Origin: Cucumis sativus
Taxonomy: Eukaryota > Streptophyta > Magnoliopsida > Cucurbitales > Cucurbitaceae
Assembly (NCBI RefSeq): GCF_000004075.3
Contig: NC_026660.2
Location: 23,563,498 to 23,627,497 of the forward strand
Direction of reading: 5' to 3'
DNA: 64,000 bases
How positions within the stretch are numbered: the first letter of the stretch is position 1; each line of letters begins with the position of its first letter. A model generated the notes under the pieces. That model did not search any database and was not told the origin of the DNA. It worked only from the letters and a program-made list of their open reading frames with translations. The position numbers and the translations under genes are program-made. Of the stretch, positions 60,701-64,000 are shown piece by piece.

Positions 60701-63616
60701 AAAGCAGGTTAGGATAAGCCGAAGGAAGCACTGCACTCTATGGCACAAGGAAAAAGAATTCAGTTAAAACTCAATAGAGCAATTTTTACAACTCAAAAGG
60801 ACATTTTATGAACATAAAGCAACCATTTGAATTCAAAATTTTAAAAAAAATTAAAAGGAAAAAAAATCCCATCATGCAGGAAAAAAGTAAAGGTTATTTG
60901 GGCTCACGGTCACTCATAGGAAAAGAAGTAGTAGTTAAGAGCAAACTGTGGTCAATGGTTCGGTATCTCATCACAAATTATAAATATAGTGCAATCAATT
61001 CAATGGCTCATCACTATAATACAGGATGTCTTCTTCAATAAGCCATCATTCTTTTTATAGATCTGCGAGATTGGTGAGTCATGAGTGAGCTACCAATTAT
61101 CTTGGCATGCCCACGCAACTCGAGAGGCAATCCTTAAATAGCTAGTTTCCCGGCAAGACAAGTGATCTATCAATTATTTTGGCATCCCTGTGAGAGGTAA
61201 GGCAATCCTAGATACCCAAGTTTCTACTTTCTAGAAACATTGGTTCAAAAAGATGGAAATTTTTTCAAGTTTTTAGAGGAGATCCCTAGATTACTCTTGT
61301 GCAAGTCATTTGCTAATTGCTTACTTAGATCAGACCACTAAGTTTTCTCCATCCCCGTTCTAGCAAATGAAGCTAACAAGATTCTTAAGGACCTTTACAA
61401 AGGAGCTAAAATGGATGCATTTTATCATCATATTTGTAGAATTCTACCTCCAATGATCTAAAGCCCAATATTTCCAACGGAATCAAGTTTTTGCATGTAA
61501 AGGCATTTATGCACCTGAATTGTGAATCCCAATGAAGAAGTGTACGAAGAAGAGATAGACGGTCCTGGCCGTTCATGAAAAGCTTTTTTCCATAGCCGCT
61601 CTCTATCTAACCCATAACCATTCAAGGGTGCAGGACTCCCAGCAAGGTAGGCCACAGTATTTCCATTACAGCTAAATCCACAGCCAAGTGCTTCAGAAAC
61701 TTTTAGTCCTCTCATTTGAGACCGAAAGAGTATCTCAGTTGTACCAAAAACTCCAGCTGAGAAGAAAAGATTAAAACGTAAGTAATTGTAAAAAGTCTTC
61801 CATGTATCAAATATCTTGCTTCTTCCTTACCCGAAAGGATTACAAAATCACAGGCTATAAAGTCAATCTCATTCAAGTAAACAGACCATCTTCTTTTTTG
61901 GGAGGTTCCGCCTTCTTGGTTAGGTGAGTTTTTTACAACATACTGAACCTGACATGTAGTATGAACAACACATCCTGCCTACAAAAAGGAAAAGGACAGA
62001 TTTCAATCAAAGTGCTAATGATACATAAAACATGTTGTCTAGACATTGTCCCATCAAATATGAGTAAATTCCTTGTTTAGAAAATTGAAAAATAATGTAA
62101 TGAAGAAAAGTCATTGATTAAAAATTGACTTCAATTCCATGTCAGCCGAGCAACACTTGTGGTATTGCCAAACCTTCATAATACAACTCTTAAAAGTAGT
62201 TACATCCTTGGAGTTAGATGGGAGAACACACTTGCAGGGAACAAGACAAGAGCACAACGAAATGAATAGAATAGGTGTTATGAAAAGGGAAAAGGGAAAG
62301 GGGGAGCCATTGCACACATTAGTACTTGGCAGAAGTTAATCAATGCTACTCCTTTGGTATTTCAATGATCAATATAATTTTTGGTAATAAATGTTCCGGA
62401 AATCCTTCTTGTAACTTTTATTGATCAGCAATCTTCTATCTTATCAAAGGAAAAGGTCTTATGTACATGACATGTGTTAAATGTATACATACATATGTAT
62501 GTGGGTGGATTAGTAATTGAAATGCAGTGGAAAAAATACCTGGATGGCTGTCAGTAAATAATTTTTGTCTGTTGAACTCTTAGCATTATAAGGACATCCA
62601 GCAAGACAATTTCCACAAGCTAAGCAGTTACCCCACTGTTGGCTTGAATTAGACAGTGATTCCTCAATATCGAAGTTAATGCTAAGATTCAGCGAAGACT
62701 CAAAACATCCTTCAATCTCTTCGTCAACAATTTCTTCTAAAACTTTGGCGGAAGGAAACTTGATGGGAATACTTTGAACCTTCAACATGGCTGTTGCAGC
62801 AGATTCACAGAAATTCCAATCCCTTTCCCATTCTTTTGGCCAGTTCGGATCCCTTCTCACAAGAACTGGGGTTGGAACCATCACTCCAGCATTCACTAGC
62901 GAACCTCCCCCTAGCCCACAGGCTACAGTAGCTAGGGAATCATTTTGTTCAAATACCTAAAATTCAAAACATTTTATAAATAGTCAATTACAAACTAATT
63001 AGTTTCTGTAGATGTAATGTATAATCTGGTTTAACTTTAAGCAACTCCTTTAGATAGTGATTGTCCATAACTACATACAGATGTATAATAAGCAATAACT
63101 TCAAAGCCACTCTTTCAATATATCCAAATAATTAAAAGTTGCATTGCATGGCACTGCACATCTCTGGTTTTTCATGAGATCGTAAAATAAAAAATTTAAT
63201 CATGATTACTTCATGACTCCCTGAAATATCATAATCTTGATTCATATCCTTATGTGTGTGTCATATATGCATACAAGTCATTTTCTTCATACTCACTCTG
63301 AATCTCAAAGGAACAACAATAGAATAACACTTAATATTATGAACATAATTACCTGAAATAATGCATCTTTGGGACCAAAGCTTATGCCTAAATTGCGATT
63401 TTCCATCCTCACAGCCGAGGTTAAATTCATGCTGTCAGTAACAAAATCCCGAGATTCCCATTTGCGGCCTTTCTCAAGTAAACAAACTTTTATTCCTGCC
63501 ATAGACATCCGACATGCAGCAACAGAACCACCATATCCTGACCCTATAACAATTGCATCGAAACCATTCTCTACTTCATTACCACACATCAGATCTGCAG
63601 TTTTCCGTTCTTCCAT
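57717..63616 (-). CDS. Fusion of GMC/cholesterol-oxidase-like flavoprotein and alpha/beta hydrolase
   Basis: Nine exons on the minus strand: 63353-63616, 62540-62956, 61831-61978, 61515-61756, 59806-60737, 59346-59689, 58925-59188, 58624-58829, 57717-58436. They join in frame to 1178 residues. Residues ~20-600 are a GMC oxidoreductase: FAD-binding IVIGSGYGGS (GxGxxG at 25-30), GLGGGSLVNAG, a CxxCxxCxxxCP cluster (199-210), and C-terminal signatures HHLGGC and VGVNPSFTITIVSEHVSKH. Residues ~785-1110 are an alpha/beta hydrolase: NPVILINGYSTES, the nucleophile elbow HIVAHCVGG with Cys891, and NGFGHSDLL (candidate catalytic His1095). The last ~24 residues form one hydrophobic helix. The start at 63616 (MEERKT) is the most conserved-looking; in-frame ATGs at 63676 and 63697 would extend it. 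Substrate unknown; sterol or long-chain alcohol oxidation coupled to lipid hydrolysis is inference. Confidence 0.88.
61085..61224. repeat. Imperfect tandem duplication in an intron of the fusion gene
   Basis: Unit 1 (61085-61149) and unit 2 (61161-61224) share 'caattat.ttggcat', 'gaggcaatcct' or 'aaggcaatcct', and 'agtttc' in the same order and spacing. It lies in intron 4 (60738-61514). Confidence 0.6.
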
Positions 63617-64000
63617 CTCTTTAAGGTTAAGAAACTTACGAAAAGTTCGCTCTAATGATCTATTTAAGTATACCATAGAAAGCAAATAATACAGCAAAGA
63701 ATGTTCATATTTATTGCTGTTGGTAAACTATATAGACCCCCCTATGGTGACCAATTTGTTTTTTTATTTTTCTTTTAGAAAATTAAGCCTATTTCCTTTC
63801 CATGTCTTACATTTACATCTTTCTTAAATACAATGGTTGAATTCTTAGCCAAATTCCAAAAACAAAAACAACTTTTTGAAAGTTACTTTTTTTAGTTTTC
63901 AAATTTTGGCTTAATTTTTTAAACCATTGGTAGAATGTAGATAGCAAAGGAAGAAAGTTGGAGGTAGAAGTAGTGTTTATAGGCTTAATCTTCAAAAACA
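63617..64000. other. Likely promoter and 5' leader of the fusion gene
   Basis: AT-rich DNA upstream of the chosen start. The frame stays open to an ATG at 63697, so part of this could be coding if an upstream start is used. Nothing else is recognised. Confidence 0.5.

Overview
This is nuclear DNA of a flowering plant, almost certainly a eudicot. It is very AT-rich, the genes have short exons with GT-AG introns, homopolymer A/T runs and (AT)n microsatellites are common, and every recognisable protein has a close Arabidopsis counterpart (cpSRP54, MEF10, SmG, ORANGE-like, QCR9, BIC, SAUR, PADRE/DUF4228). A cucurbit such as Cucumis is my best guess from the look of the proteins and introns, but I cannot prove it from the sequence.

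Layout: 0-28 kb is gene-poor. It holds a BIC-type cryptochrome inhibitor gene (1.9-2.3 kb), an intron-containing pseudogene of the complex III subunit QCR9 (5.2-7.5 kb), a gene-free stretch of about 10 kb, a PADRE/DUF4228 gene (17.9-18.4 kb), the intact QCR9 gene on the opposite strand (22.4-24.3 kb) and an unnamed basic, Ser/Pro-rich protein gene (27.7-28.5 kb). A further 5 kb without genes follows. From 34 kb on the window is denser: 15-exon chloroplast SRP54 (34.1-39.8 kb, minus), divergently paired across about 200 bp with an intronless DYW-type PPR gene matching MEF10 (40.0-41.9 kb, plus); 4-exon snRNP SmG (42.8-43.95 kb, minus); tRNA-Pro(CGG) (44.2 kb, minus); a SAUR gene (48.7-49.1 kb, plus); 8-exon ORANGE-like (51.8-56.3 kb, minus); and a 9-exon gene for a protein of about 1178 residues that joins a GMC/cholesterol-oxidase-like flavoprotein to an alpha/beta hydrolase with a C-terminal membrane anchor (57.7-63.6 kb, minus).

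The genes are independent nuclear transcription units, not an operon. Several serve organelles: cpSRP54 and ORANGE-like in plastids, MEF10 and QCR9 in mitochondria. The most interesting items are the oxidase-hydrolase fusion, which has Cys at the hydrolase nucleophile position and a Cys cluster in the oxidase half; the inverted QCR9 gene/pseudogene pair that shares intron sequence; a GC-AG intron and a 27-G tract in cpSRP54; and two GC-richer islands without genes. I found no convincing LTR retroelement, transposase gene or CRISPR-like array. Exon boundaries were placed by hand from splice signals and family conservation, and all multi-exon reading frames sum to a multiple of three.
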